64,000 nucleotides of DNA. It comes from Edolisoma coerulescens (Eukaryota > Chordata > Aves > Passeriformes > Campephagidae). The DNA is taken from positions 690,899 through 754,898 of the forward strand of contig VWZW01006255.1 in the NCBI GenBank assembly GCA_013397115.1, given 5' to 3'. Of this stretch, positions 1-14,400 are shown piece after piece (the first letter of the stretch is position 1; the number at the start of each line of letters is the position of its first letter). The notes below the pieces were generated by a model, which was not told where the DNA came from, made no database searches, and worked only from the letters and a program-made list of their open reading frames with translations. A program made the position numbers and the translations under genes.

Positions 1-3000
1 TGGTGTAAGATTTATCTTAAAATTCCATTCAAGTTTGTCCTATAAAGATATCACCTGCCCACAAAATAAGATGTGTGATTTTGGAAAGGTTAGTTTCCTT
101 ATATACCAGGTCACCCACTTCCCTGCCCCCCACACCCCACCACTTCTCCCAGTATATTTGGAAGAGCTGGGGAATCAAGTGGAACAAAGTTGCAGAAAGC
201 TTAAAGGGAGTGCTGTAGATACACAGTATACTCTAGAGTTGTTTTGGTGCAAAATACAGTCAGTTGTACATCTTGGGGTAAAGCAAAAGGATGCAGATGA
301 GATTTAATAGCTTGAAATTACTCACTGAATTTTTGCAATATACTTCATTGTGTTTGCAGCAAAGGTGTTAGTGGGGTACCTAATAGGACAAGATAGTGGG
401 AACTGAGTTTACGAGCTGCTTTCCAATGCCTCTTGTGGGAAATTAATGTACTAAGGTTCTTACCAATGTATGGAACTATCAGGTTAGTGTTTCAGAGTAC
501 ACAGGAGGTTGTTTTGTGCCCAAGTGTTAGACTTTTCCCAGCTGTGCTAATTAGGCTGAGAAGACAATGCCTGCGCATACAAACTTTGCCTTGTCACTGC
601 ATTACAGCCTTACAAAAGGAAATGAAATTCTAGGTTAATTCAAGGCTCAAAATAGCATTTCTCTTGCAATATGCATTACTCTTTCCTTGCCACTTTCTTC
701 TCTCCCTGATCTACATGGAATATTCCATTCATTACTGCTTAGGAAATCAGTTATTTTGCAGTCTGCAAATGCTGAAATGACGTTAGAGGAGAAATACTTA
801 TTTGCAACCAAAACTATTTTTGAACAAGCGCTTCATTTTAGAAATTGTAACCAGCTAAGAAAAGCTGAATTGAGATTTTTTGCTGTAAAATAATTTTGTA
901 TTGCATTTCATCAAATGATTCCCTGTGATGCTCATGTGTTAGGTAATCCTGACAGAGGAGTATATGAAATAGAATACGAGGAGGTACTTAACTGGTATGG
1001 AACAGGATTTGACATCTTTTGTAGAATATTTTCAAGGATACATTTAAGTTTTTCAGACATAGATAACCAAAATAGGTTAAGAATTTTTATGAAATGCTTA
1101 AAGCATTTGTATTTTAGCCTGCTGCTTTTTCTCCACGGTGTTTCTACCTCTGAATGAATCCAAAGGGAAAGCTGGCACTCACTCAACTGTTTTGACTATT
1201 AAATAAGTGTGCTTTTTCTCATTCTGTTGAGATGGTGTTTAGCTGTGACTGAAAATAAACCTTTTAAATGTTTGGAAATATACCTGCTATGCTGAAACGA
1301 TGGATTGCTTATGCATTGTAACAACAAAGGTAAGATGATAAAGCTTTTCATTAATGCCTACAATCTTGGAAGTTCTTGTTGAATCTTTCTTCCAGTTTTT
1401 ACTACCTGGAATGAAAATGCCTTGATGGTTTCCTAGTGTTGATTTTTTTAAACTTTAAACTCCACAGATCGTCAAAATAAATTCTGTAGTTGTTGCTAAG
1501 AACAATCATAGATGCTAATGCTTTGAAGAGCTAATTATGCACATATTGAAAGGTGTAGTAGAATGATTTCTTTCCCTTCATTTTACAGTAAGACACTCTT
1601 TTGTAAAAATTCACTCTCTTTAAATGTGCTAAAATAGTAGTTTGCTTTTTATTCCAGAATAAGAAATTCCAAAAGATATTTTACATAACCTTTATCAGGA
1701 CATGTTTAAAATAATCATCAAAGAGAAGAAGATGAATCTGGCAAGTCGTGTTAGGGATGGATATATTTCAAGATGCTTTATTATTTTGACATCTTGCTGC
1801 TTTGAGATGAAGATACCCAGATAACTTAGTGTCATTACTTCTGTGCTAGGATAAAGTTTTATCTAAGTTTGTTTTTAATGCAGTCCACTTGTAACTGCTA
1901 AAGATAAAACCTGATGCATAAACATAATATATTAGTACTGTTCTTGTGAAATATTGACTTGGTGGGTTTGGTTTTTTGGAGGCTGTATTTTCCTTCAAGT
2001 AGTAAAATTATTCTGTATTGCTCCCCTTTCCCTGGACATTGGAATAGTAACCCAAGCAATTTTTTTTCCAACAAACTGATTTAACTTCTAGCATTCTTCT
2101 GGATAATTTGAAATCATAAAACTTGCTTATACAAACATCCTTCTCAAGAAGCAGAATAAAATTGATCATCTTTGAGAATATTGGGTGGATTTAATGATAG
2201 CTTTTATAAAAGAAAAGATCAAGATGCTTTCTGACACAAGCAAGGAAAGGCTGACTGGAATTAGTGAAATTACCTTGTCTCACCGGCAAAGGAGTCTTTC
2301 TGGTGTCTGAGCTGTCACAGCTTTTTTGGAAGTGAAACATTTCCTTTTAAATCATGTTTGAGTGATATTAATTTGTGGCATTTCAGCTTTATTTATTTTA
2401 GAATATTCACTTTTGTACAGTGAGATTGGGATTGGATGTTAATTGCTTTGCTTCAGTTATATTGATATGTACCTTAATGTTGTTGTACTCATTTTAAAAA
2501 AAGGGAGAGGCAGAGCTGTCATTTTTGTAACTAAAGTGCTCAACTTCAGTTTTATTTTGTGCATTTGTTCACATTCACATATCTACTTAGATGTCTAAGA
2601 GCAGAAAGACAATTGATATGGAAAGTTAAGCCAATAGAAAACACATTCTGTGAAAAAAAAGTTGGTTTTTAATATGATTAGCTCTGTGGGTGCTAAGAAA
2701 ATAAGACTGCTCACAGAAATGTTGCACGGGAGAGGGAGAGATCATCTCTGCACAGCACAGACTTAGATGGGCTTAGACTGATGGTGCATTTCCACCTGGA
2801 GTTATCAGCACTTAATCCTTCCTGCCTGCTTTTTGTGAAGTTTTGGCCTCATTTAACTAAATGCTGCTGTAGTACCTTGCAGCTTCAACTAAAGCCATTT
2901 ATTTAAAGTGGGGCTTAGGAAAGAGCTGTTTGCTTCCCTTTGTACCTGTGTGTATCTGATTACTCGGAAGTTGTAGTCTAATGAAAAGTACATTCCTTGG

Positions 3001-4167
3001 TTTTGTGCATAAACCTTTATTTCAAATCTCAAGGAAAATCAATGCATGTAAGTAAGGCAATTTTGCAATCAGCATTAATGTAATGTATGATAGGATTAGT
3101 AAAAATGTTACATGCTTCCCCTTTCTCTACCTTGAGCAGAGGAGTATTTGAAACAATTCATCATTACTCTTTATTTCTGACTAGGGAAGAGAAGAATTTG
3201 GCCAGTGAGATGAATTTTCTCATGGATTTGAGAAATCTTTTGTAATTTCATCTTTGATATTTCTGTTTTGCTTAATTCAGAATTCAGATCTAGTCACAAT
3301 AGGTGAATAGGTCCTTAAACTAATTTCTGTCCTGTCTTCAAAGGTCTAAATGGTTTACTTTGCCCAAATCTAGTGCAAAGAATACTGATTAATACAGTAT
3401 TTTTTCCTCCTTATGTGGGCACATTGGTTTGATGTAGGTAGGCAAATTTGCATCACTGCAACCATGGATACTATTAAGAGCAGGCACGTGGGCTGAGCTT
3501 ACAGTAATGATTTTTATTTAAGTCACAGTTTTAAATGAGTTCATGGCACTTAAAAATACAGAATATGAAAAGTCGTTGATTTTTCCAGAAAAAGCCATTT
3601 TTAGCAGTCATTCTTAACTTTGTTCCATAGTATACTTTCAGTAAAGCAGTAGAATTTAAAATGACAGTGATCTAAAATAGCTTTAAATAATATGTCTAGC
3701 CTGACAAGTGTGAAAAAACAATTGTTTTGTACCATTTTTATTTCAAAATACTAAGAAGCATCCTGCCTGGACTGCATCAGAGCAGTATCAGTGTGGTCCG
3801 ATCCTTGTTTCTGACAGAAGCCAAACTCCAGTATTTTGGGAGAGGGGAAATGTATAATGCATCAACCTACTACTAAGGGAGAAAGATGAAGGATTTTTTC
3901 CTAAGTTGTAAAACTTAAGCCGTGAGACCTCATAAATTAATTCTGGGTGAGCTCAGTGATGTGGCTGCAAGGTGCCTGACTGCAGGAGCACAGCTACAGC
4001 CAGCGTGGCTGAAGTGGGGAAGGTGACACTGAGTTTGTGTGATTCCTGCAGCTTTCCTCACTTGGTTGTGCATTTCGCTGTAGTTCAGAGTCCCGTTGTT
4101 GTTACAGTCAGTTTTCGGAATTTGCCTCAACCTAAATGAATTGTGTGTAACTGAATTTGCACTGAAA
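1..4167 (+). other. DLG1: Intronic sequence, presumed DLG1 intron upstream of the 28.7-kb exon
   Basis: AT-rich sequence with no exon I can recognise. Open frames here are short and lack good splice sites in frame. I looked for the L27-domain exons of DLG1, which should precede the 28.7-kb exon in the long isoform, and did not find them here. The only repeat-like signal is a doubtful ancient LINE tail near 3.78 kb, listed separately. Assignment to DLG1 is inferred from the same-strand exons further on. Confidence 0.5.
3772..3860 (-). repeat. Possible tail of an ancient CR1/L3-like LINE
   Basis: The stretch reading like a 'gtccgatccttgtttctgacag' segment resembles the complement-oriented 3' tail of old amniote CR1/L3 elements, where a similar 'cagtatcctgtctctgacag' block is common. 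The match is short and degraded, so this is only a tentative call. Confidence 0.3.
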
Positions 4168-4485
4168 GTGATCTTGTCCAACCATCTGCTTAAAGAAGGG
4201 GCAGCATCAACTTAGACCAGGTCACTTAGGGCTTTGATTAGGTTTTGTAAGTCCCCTCAGCCTGTCTCAGTTTAATGTTTCTCCTCATGCTCTGCACAAC
4301 AAGGGCACAGTTTCATTTTCTTCGTGTCTCCTTTTAGATATTAGAAGGCTGTTATCAGCTCCTGCCCAGTGCCTTTCTCTGGGTTGAACAAGCCCAATCC
4401 CCTGAACCCTTCTTCATTGTGCTTCAGCCAAGTGACCATCTTTGTGGTTTTCCACTGTACTTGGTCCTATATTCCAGGTCCAACG
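4168..4485 (-). mobile_element. CR1 LINE fragment, reverse orientation, degenerate
   Basis: Recognisable reverse-complement CR1 3' region. It begins with 'gatcttgtccaacc', followed by a 'gaccaggtcact' block, a 'tattagaaggctgttatc' block and 'gggttgaacaagccc', in the order expected for chicken-repeat-1 LINEs. It is clearly diverged and has no intact reading frame. CR1 is the dominant LINE family in birds and other reptiles, so this supports an avian or related source. Confidence 0.8.
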
Positions 4486-7400
4486 AGTGTTTGAAGAAAC
4501 ATAAAGAGAGGTTGCAATGCAAGTTTTAACTTTCTGTGTTACGTACTGTGTGCATAAAACCTGAAAGCTTCAATGTTGGTAGGAAATAAAACGTTAAGGG
4601 GCAATTGTGTGAAAACTGAAACAATTAAAAGCTAAGCTTTTGTGTATAAACTTGATGGAGAAATTACTTGGTGGGCCCAAAGGAATTTGCTTTCTTAAGT
4701 GGAGGAACAAAATACAGAATTTTGAATTTAAAATTGTAGATGAGATGTAAATGAGTTATATGGGAAATTATTACACTGAAAGCTTAAGAAATACTTTCAG
4801 TACTTAATAGTACACAACAGCTCTTCCAAGTTGGCACATGTGAATGGTGTGTCGTAATGGGTTTTGGCCAAGGACTTCATTTTGCCAGCATTCCATGTCC
4901 TCACTAAAAAGCAAATTGCTTTCCACACATATTTGATTGGATAAATCATAGTTAGCTGGTGAGCCAGTTGAGTAGTGCTATTAATAAGTCACCTGACTTT
5001 GCTATGTCATCTGGTTACAGTGTTGAAGAAAAGGATGCAGAATCAGTCATAAAAGCTTTGGGAAGTGAAAAAAATGGTGCAACTCTAATGTTGGCAGCAT
5101 CAGCAGATGGTATGATATTGCTCTTGCATGTAAGCTTGACGTATAATGCAATGCCAAAGAAACAGCTGCCTACTAAATAGTTGGGAAGTGTCAAAATCAA
5201 GGATAGTTGTCTGTGTTCTAAAGGATTGGCCGACTTTCATGTGGAATAGGAGACCAAGTGTGTGAGGAATGTTTGCCATATTGGGTTTAAAGGGTATTTG
5301 ACAAAAGCAATAAGGAATACAAGCCGAGAATACTGACCTTGTGGTCATGCCAGGAGAAACAATGTCCCAACTGCATGTATTTGTGGTTGTGAACAGCCCT
5401 TTAAAAAGTTTGAAGTTTTAATATACAGAAAGAACTTTGGCAGGGGGTCATGCTTCTAATCTCTACATGGCAAATAAAGAAGCCCAGTGCAACATCAGAT
5501 AGCTGGTGGGTAATTCTAGAGGTTGTAGCTAAAGAAATTAACAAATACTGTATTTTGGATTCTATGGATGGAACTGAAAGTGGCTTCTCTGAGTTTTGAA
5601 GATGAATATGTTTGAAGGTGATAACTGATGACACCAAGGGTGATGCAGGTGGCAGAGAGTGATGATGGAGGAAATGATGAAGGGACCTGATAAGCAAAAT
5701 CTGAAAAGCTGTATGAGGAAGTATGAGAAAATAGACTAATTTAAGGCAAATCATTAGTAGAAGTTTACATTCTTACTGTGTATTGATTACAAGGATATAA
5801 TAAGCTTTCTGCATTTAACTTCTTTCTAAGGGAGTTCTCTGGATTTCAGAGTTCTTTCTGTTAACATGTTATTTGGTATTCTCCCAACCAACAGCAGTTC
5901 AAGAACCTCCTGAGCCAGAGGCACTGGTTCTGTAGAATTCTTTGGCTTTCCCTTCCGTGGATTATCTAGTCTCATCAAAATGCACACAGAATATAAAACA
6001 AAGCTATAAATCTGTGGTGTTTTCTTCTTATACAGAGCATCTTCTAAGATAATCTTTGTTTACTTGTGTTTGCTTGCTCTTTCTAAATGGCTGCAGGTAT
6101 GCAGGGTCATTTAATTGATAACTCAGAAATTATTAGGACTGTGTGGTTATTCAGGCAGGCATCATTGATGTTTGTATTTGTTAGAGTTTGTGTGCTCCAA
6201 GAAACTGGATGCCATGCACCCGAGATGTTTATATGAAGCTGATGAATCTTACATGGAGGTTTTGTGTCATTGTGTGTGTTTGTACTTATTTCTCCTTCTG
6301 TTTTAAATGTAAAAGCTGCTAATTAATACCAGAAATAAGTGACAAATTAGTTATATTTGGCTATTGCACCAGTTCTGGGAGTTGGACTGACTCTGAGAAC
6401 ATGGTGTGGAATATGTTTAGACTGGAGATGCTGAATACAGTAGCAAAAAATCAATCCTACAAATAAAACCCCTTCAAAGCATTTTCTCAACTCCAGTTGC
6501 CTGCCTGGAACTGTGTGGGTTTATTTCAGAGGAGCTGATGATCATAACCTGAGTAATTTTCCAGGTATTAACGGCAGCAGAGTGGTGAAGCATTCATTCC
6601 TTATCACTTTTGCTTTGCTGTCCTTGTTTACTACAGGAGAAGAATTCAATCCATTGCTTCATGAGTGACAGTGAAACTCAGTTGGTGCTCCTGAGAATGC
6701 TTCTACCCCTTTTAGTTCACTGCTCACCTGCTAGGAACCTGGTAGAACTCTGTATGCTTTTCTGCTGGCTACTGAGTGAAAACAGCTCATGGAGAAGTCA
6801 AACAAGCACTAGACCTATTGAAAGGTAGCTACTGGGATGGTGAGTTAACTGTTGAGCAGTTAAAATCACTCAGATGCCTGGAAGAGGCAGGTAGAATGAT
6901 AAGGCTTAACAGCTCAACACTTTTGGAAGGAGAAGGTGAGAAGAGCAGTGATTCTCTCTGCAGCAGAATCAAACAGTTTGCTCAGTTTGGCTGCTGCTCG
7001 TGGAACTGGACCCTTTGAGTGAACGACTTTGGCATAGTTTCCTGTTGTAATGAAAACAGTGGGAGAAAACAGTGGGTGAATAAATGTAGGGTTGTTCGTA
7101 GTTGGGCATATGGTCTCCAACACGATTCCTTCAGTAGACAGAGCTATTTAGATTTCTTGATGGCAAAAACCCCAAAAGGCTTCCTCTCTTATTTGAAGTG
7201 AGATTTCAGGATGGCTGAGCTCACTGGCTGATTATCTGGTATGCTGCTAGTCAGATTTGTTTTACTAGCCAGCACCGTGCTTGATCACTTCTTTTGTCAA
7301 TGCAGTGCATTGCACCAGGGCTTTGTTAACATGAGGGGTGTTTTTACACTTTATTTGAGGCTTAATCATAGTCTGATGTTTTGTCAGGGGATATTACTCA

Positions 7401-10400
7401 TACTTTCATAAGTGGGAATAACATTACTTGAATCTCATTCCTAGGACTGGTATTTACCAGAACAAAAAAAGGAAAATGTTGGAAACATATTCAGGTGGAG
7501 ACCATCACTATTTAACAGATACTCAGCCTTGTTAGGTTTGTGTGTTTTTAAGATATGTTTCTTTGAAGACCATACCCTGCCATATCTTGGCTTGGAGAAG
7601 GGAAGGACATTCTTTAATGAAATTCTAATGCATACTTAAAGTATAACTGAGAACTGCTGTCTTAAAGGTCAGTGTGGGCAGGAATCATCAGCATTTTCTG
7701 AATTCATCTAAATGCCCAACAAAGAATGAACAGGCCTTAGGAGGCTTTAGTGACAAACCCATATTGCCTGGAAGAATGATTCCTTACCCTCCATGCTGTG
7801 AAAACATTAGAACAATAATTACTTCCTTCCTTCAGTCTTTGTGCTCTAACAGTGAGTTTACTTGTGCCACAAATAAGATTTGTTGAGGACATTTTTGCTC
7901 TTTCCTTGCCTTGGCGGGGCTGCCTATGCCAGCCATCATTCACAGTTCTCTCAAGTGTGCCATTGAGATGGAGCTCCACTGCAGGGAATTCTCACTCCTC
8001 TGTAGCTCTTCTTTCTTGCCTGTTGGAAAAATTGTGTGATAGTTGCATTTAGCCACCTGCATTTGGGGTGTCTTTATTACCTGGTGAAGACACCGCTGCT
8101 GAGGAGGGCTTTGTTTGCACGTTGTGCAGGTGACACATCACTTGCACATCTTGTATCTCCAGAGCTCTTCTCTTAAGCAGACTCCAGAGGCTCTTCTGAC
8201 TTGGGCTTTCCCAGCTGCTGGGGTGGTGGGTTGGCCAAACGTGGTAGCACTGAATCTGAAGTGGAACAGATACTTCTTGCATTCTTCCAAGATTCTTGGA
8301 CTTTATTTATCTGTGTAATAGCTCTGAGGTCCTTAGGGTGTTACAATGATGAACTTGGTCCATTTTTCTCCTGTAATTAAAAGATGACCTTTCACTTTCG
8401 TATGCTCATTATTTCTTTGAAAATAATGTAGTAATTCAAAACTGTGCACATTTGACTTGTAGTATATTGCTGTATGTTTTTGTAAATGTTTTACTGAGAA
8501 GGAGACTTCTTTCTTATTCTTCAGTCTTCAATTTTTCTATTTGGAAAAAAAAACCCCAAACCCAAGCCATTCATATGTGGTAAAATGCAACTATTTATCA
8601 CATGACTGAATCTGAAAAATCTACTTTGGTTGCTTTAGTTTCAGTTTAGTTAATTCAGGTACAGTTCTCAAAAGAACTCCAGACTCAAAATGAAGAAGAA
8701 ATTTCCGTCGTAATTCTGTGGTCTGGAATGATGATGCTGTTCCAGTTCATTTTAAAAAGAACTCCCAACCAAATCACCTTTCTGCTGCTATTTGTAATTA
8801 AATTCTGTAATAACTTAACAGTTACTCAAGAAGGCAAAAGGAGGACTATTTTATTACATGAAATCCTTCTTACCTGCTGGGTTTCATCTTCCTTCAGGCT
8901 AAGGAAATGGCTAGGGAACACTTAGTTAACTTAGTGATCTAACTAAGTAGTTAACTTAGTAGTTAACTTAGTGATCTGTAATTAATAAATGCATCTTAAA
9001 AGCTGTTTGTAGAAAATTTCCTGGAAATAAATGTCACTTGTATGGTGAGAAAAGGATCCATTTCTTTATTTCCTGACTTCCTAATAGGCTGTTTACAGGA
9101 TCTGATGTACACAGCTGGTTTTAGCCCAGGAGCTATAATTCAGGTGACTGGAAAGAAGTCTGTAGTTGGGCTAGAAGCTGCATGGTCTTTATAGCCCTGT
9201 TCCAGATCTTATTTCGGTTGATTGAAATACTCTTTGGAGGCCATCAGGGTATTCTGAGGAGATGGAAAAGTTCTGTTTTACAGTGTGTTATATAAGGGCC
9301 ACTGCAAATTGCACATACACAGCTGGAAGTACTATTAGAGCGGTGAGGGAAGTGCTCTCTGGGAAGGAGGGGCAGGAAAAAAAAAGCTGAAATAGTTTGT
9401 CTTGATGGCTTAGGGAATATCTTTCCAAGCCCAAAAGATGGTAGTGACTTTTCAAATGAGATGATGCTGAAATGGGAACAGTAAGAATTAAGCCAAAATA
9501 AATTAAAGCTGGAAATCAAAAGGATCCTTGCTGCTAAAGTAATTACTTAATAAAAGGCTTTTATAACAATACTGTAGATAACACAAGCTCATTATGATGT
9601 AGCTAGATGATTTTAAAGATCATATTAAGTTGTTTATTATGTATTTAGGTTGTGTGAGAGACCTAGCAGAAAAATCTGTCTCACTTTGCATTTTGAATGA
9701 AAAGCATCAGATTGGGTTAGATCCAAAACTGAGGATTTTTAGTCATCTCAAATCCTTTAAGCACCATTTGTAGCATATTCTAATATATCTCTACTGTCAC
9801 AGGGATTGTTAAGGTACATATCTGATAACTCTAAACAGGAAAGTTAATTTCACAATAGGATTGTTTCAACTCTGTGACTGCTAACTGGCAATCTGGAAAC
9901 CTTTACTTTTTCTGCCACTAATTAAAATGTTTATTCATCTATTCATTCAGGGACTCAAATAAACTTTAGGTTCTGTGCATCGGCTCACCAGTGTACTGCA
10001 ATTTCTAAACAGCATGTTGAAACAACTTGGGCACCAGATTGTGACTGTTACAAAGGAAATTAAAACCTTTCTGATAGAATCTACTTGTTTCTTCTCTGGT
10101 TTTGTTTTGAGTTCAGATCTGATGCTTGGATATCATAGTGAATTTTTTTTTTTTGTCTTTGTAGGGAGTGAAGTGTGCTTCTGTAAAACGAAGACTTTGG
10201 AAGCAGGAATATATTCTCGTCTTTAGTGCATTCTTACCTTTAAAGGCTGCTGTTGCAATCAGGGAAATGCTGTCGAGTGGCAGTGGAGAACTGCTGCCCT
10301 CTGCTGTGTTCAATGTGCTTTGCTCAGGTTAACAAACCGGGACAATGCAGGGGATCTGCTTCCCAGAATTTGCGAAGCGTCCTTATCCCTCTGACATTTG

Positions 10401-11212
10401 AAGTATATGAGGACATTCTTTTGAACCATAGAAAGAAATGAAGTGTTAACTTACAGGTTACAGAGCTGATTTTAATTTTTTGACTTGCTGATCATGAAGC
10501 TGTAAAGTCTTGTTGATATTACATATTTTTAAAATATCCCTATATTATTCTGGGAATTCCTTTGTACAGTCAACATTCATCCACGTCCCTCATATAAATA
10601 TATGCATGTGGTAATTTTCATTAAAATTGGATTATCCAAGCCCTCATTAGCCTAATTAATGATTTTCTGCAATATGAGAATGGACTACACTAAACCATTT
10701 TTATTTTGGTCATCTCTGCTTTTTTTACTGCAATATCTTACAGGGCTTTTGAAAATTCTGGCAAGTATTGTTTGTATCTCTTCCTTTCTTCTCTAACTTA
10801 TGTGTCCTCAGCAATCCAAGTGCTATAAAAGTGACTTCAGCTCTGTCTGATGACTTCCCTTACAGCATCACATAAACATACAAGGAATGCGAAAACTTTC
10901 TTGCCTGCATTCTGTGTTGTATGGCTTCGTTAGACACTGCCTAGCACTGCAGTGCACAAGTGCATGAAACTTTTCATAATTTTCATTCCCTTTGCCTTTC
11001 CCCTTTCTGTTGTTGCTGTTTGTTGTTATATTAGCATTTCTTTAACCAATAGTTAAGATGCCCGGGGGAGGCCTTGAGTTGATCTGAACCTCTGGTGCTC
11101 TGGTAGCAAGTGATGCAAACAGAATCCTTCAGAGTACTCCTTAAAAATGGAGTTGTACTTGTGGGTAAGCTTTGTGGATACTTTCCAACTATGACTGGTA
11201 ATTCATCTTAAG
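4486..11212 (+). other. Intronic sequence without recognisable genes
   Basis: No coding exon supported. Several splice-like sites occur (for example an acceptor-like site near 6636 and a donor-like site near 6840), but all three frames between them contain stops. A small cluster of short direct repeats sits at 8924-8977 and is listed separately. Nothing else recognised. Confidence 0.5.
8924..8977. repeat. Short direct-repeat cluster, AGTTAACTTAGT units
   Basis: A 17-bp sequence (agttaacttagtgatct) occurs exactly at 8924-8940 and again at 8961-8977. A shortened copy lies at 8949-8960 and an inverted piece (aactaagt) at 8941-8948. This looks like a local slippage or duplication event, in a small AT-rich minisatellite-like patch. 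Confidence 0.85.
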
Positions 11213-11442
11213 ATGAGGCTTAGCTTAGATATTAGGAAAAAATTCTTCACTGAAAGGACGGTTGAGCATTGGAACAGAGTGCCCAGGGAAGTGATGAAAT
11301 CACCATCCCCAGAAGCGTTCAAAAGGCACATGGATGTTGCACCTGGGGTTATGGTTTAGTGGTGAACATGGTAGGGCCTGGCTAATGGTTGGACCTGATG
11401 AACTTTGAGGTCTTTAGCAGCCCTAGTGATTCTATTTGATGA
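11213..11442 (+). mobile_element. CR1 LINE 3' end, forward orientation
   Basis: Starts with the typical CR1 3'-end block 'gcttagcttagatattagga' and passes through 'aattcttcactgaaagg', 'tgcccagggaagtgatg' and 'ggttggacctgatga'. It ends in the short imperfect repeat 'gtgattctatttgatgatt' that CR1 elements carry at the 3' terminus. It is 5'-truncated, as most CR1 copies are, and carries no coding potential. Confidence 0.9.
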
Positions 11443-14400
11443 TTGTAAATGAAGGAAAAGTGTCCCACTCCATCAGACAGTGTGTGGAAGGTTTCCTGAG
11501 AGAGTGATTACACATTTTTATTAGACCCTGGTTTGTTGATTTGCTCTTTCCTTTTTAATTTGATATCCTTGGCAATGAATCCTGCAGTACTTTCTTTTGT
11601 TTCCTTTCAAACATCTGCTGGGTAATTTAATTGTCTGCTAATGTCTCTGTTGTCTTAAATAGTTAGTAGTTGCTTTTTATATGCCTTTTCTATGCCATTC
11701 CTCTTTTCAAAGACTGAGTGTTATGTTCCCAATTCAGCTGCTTGCTTTTTATAAGATGAAGAGCTTTGTCAGTTAAGCTTCTCAAATAGAAGCCACTGAG
11801 TATCTTTATCCTTGATGTTATTCCCTGTAATTTTTCTGGCTTTTATCAGATGAGATGATCAGAAAAATTTCCAATAGGCAAGATTTATGATTCTCTCAAA
11901 ATTATACAGAAAAGTAGTACTCTCTGGTTTTCTCTGAGTTTCTTTTTTTCCTGAGCTAATAGTTTTGCTTCACTTGGTGGTTTAAAAACCCCTCTATAAT
12001 TTTAGTTGAGGTACTATTTTCTAGGTGTTTTAAAGGCAACAGAAAGGAGGAGGAAGTGGAGAATGACCTACATTAGCTATAACATGTTGTCACATTCACT
12101 CAGGTATTTGGGTCCTAAATGAAGTAATTTCAAAGCTGAAGTAGGGTGCTATTTTCTGTAGCACCTTGCTAAAACATACTAGGAAGAAATATTCTGGTCT
12201 GAACAGTTGTGCAATTAGTTTGCCAACAGCTGCTGGTGTTTTTTAAGGACTGGTGCCTATGTTGCCCTAGATTCCTGCTGAAATGCTGTGGTTTAGAAAC
12301 CTGTATTAATATGCAGAAGCTCTGGGGTCAATAAGTAGCATTGAGTCCAGGATCAGCTTGTGGTCAGGGAAATGGCACTTGGTAGTAAAGTATTTAATGC
12401 ATCACTGCTTGAATTCTTAGTAAAGTTTGGCTCTAATTTGACAGTAATTTTTACTGTAAGACTAAGTATTTTATGTTAATGAGCATTTAGGTATTTCAAC
12501 CTGCTATAAGAAAATGTGATGAGATTCCTTTGTGGAGCTCAAGTTCAGATCAAGTAACAGTCCCCACACGTCTTGCTTAAGCTGTTCTGTTATGGTGATT
12601 AAGTTGTAATTTGTGGTTTCAGTTTTTAAAGTTATAACCTTCACCCTCCAACTCTATTTTTCAGCTTGTTACTTAAGGTATTTCCTCCGTATTTGCAAGT
12701 CCTGAAACTGTTACTGCACTGGTGACCATATTAATGAGCACTACATAGGAGAATGAATCTGCTAAAAGCAGCAGAAATACTTTGAAAAATACTTTTTAAA
12801 AACTGGAGAGAAGTGATACTAATTTATTAGCAGTGTCAACACTACCCTGAACTGCTTATGGCTTCCCCTCAGCCTGCTGTCCCACGCAACTATTAGATGC
12901 ATCTCAGTAGAGCTGTTATTCCCAGTACCAATGCATGGATTTGTTCAGTCCTTGCTGCAGAACTCAGCACAGCTCCTTGTGCTTCATGAGCTGCCTTCTG
13001 GCCCAGTCGTTCAGGTCACAGGTCTGTGTTAAGGTCCTGAAATGTCTTGCACTGGCTGCTTCAGCAGTGGAGTGTGACCTGTTGGTTTCCTTGGGGTATG
13101 TTCTGTGTCCTCATGCAACCAGTGAAAATGCTGAGCAATAAAGGCCCCAGTACCTGTCCTCAGGGTGCTCTGCTTCTTACAGCTGCAAGCCAGGCATGGT
13201 GCTGTCAGGCCCTTTTTGAGCCAGGTGGTCCAGCAAATTTTCAACCCAGTCTGTCTGCCCTGCCTGTGTTTGACTTACATATAAGAAAGCCTTTCAAAGC
13301 CTTGGTCTCGGCCTGTTTGTTCTGTGCCTTCTTGGAGCTCTCCCCTTTACCTTTTAGTTTCCCAGGAAATGGCAGAAGAGTCAATGACCTGCAGGCAATA
13401 ACAGCCTTCCTTACCTGTTCTCAGTTAATAACAAAGTGTAAATCACCAGCACCATTACCATCTGGATTGGATTGAGATGGCAATTGTAGTCCTTGCCTGT
13501 AAGAGGATTTGCATTTTAAGATGGGGGAAGTGATGGAGTTGCAATAAATTAAAACTGTAGGCTAGCAAATGCTTTTATCCATTGGAGTCAAAAAGTAGCA
13601 CTGAGTCTTCTCTCATTTAGAGGAAGGTGTCATCTCTGGTTTTGAAATGTTTAGATTCATTAGAATGACATAAGAAATAAACTATTGCCATTTCACCTTT
13701 AAGCATTCTACCAACTTTGTTGTATTAAAAAGTCTTATTGAAAGTGACAGCCCTCTGTGTATTCAGAAAGTATTTGAACATCCACAGAACAGCACTGCTG
13801 TCTAGATTCTGTCCTGATCTCAGCAGACTATTTTATAATTGAGATGTGATCAGTTTTCACTGTTTTTAAAACAGCAGGACTCGAGGGGACTGAGTTGCAT
13901 TTGTCTCTGGGAACAACCTTCTCACTGTCTGCAGGGGAGGGAAAATCCCCCACCGTTATTAGTATTGTGCAAGCACTTCATCTCCTGGCTATGAGAGGTT
14001 GTTAGCCTCAACTCTTTTCTGCTCTGCTGCTTTGATGTAGCACCAAATATGTCAAATTGCAGTCTCTTCTTGATGTGGTGTTAAGCAAGCATGAACAGCT
14101 ATTGAGATGAATCTGGAGTAGTTTGAGGCTTCACCAGATAAAAGACATGTATTATTAATGTATTTTCTCTCACTCATTTTCACTTGTTTTTTTACCAGTC
14201 TGCCCTTATTTCTTCAAGGGAGGCACAGATGCTTTATTAATTCTTTGTGAATTATTCAGCAGCAGATCTACTTTTTGTGGCTACTTTGCATGGACCATTT
14301 AGAAGGTATTCCGCGACTGAAAACTGCTTCTCCTAAAGGTGCTCTTTCAAAAAGATAGGATGGGATGACTCAGATTCTGAGCAATTCTACAATAATTGAA

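Noticed and set aside
6637..6839. Exon-like interval with 'ctacag' acceptor and 'gtgagt' donor
   Set aside because: All three forward frames between the two sites meet stop codons, so it cannot be an internal coding exon. A non-coding exon is not excluded, but nothing supports it.
13047..13475. 142-codon open frame, + strand
   Set aside because: It overlaps sequence resembling a degraded reverse-oriented CR1, and the protein has no recognisable feature.
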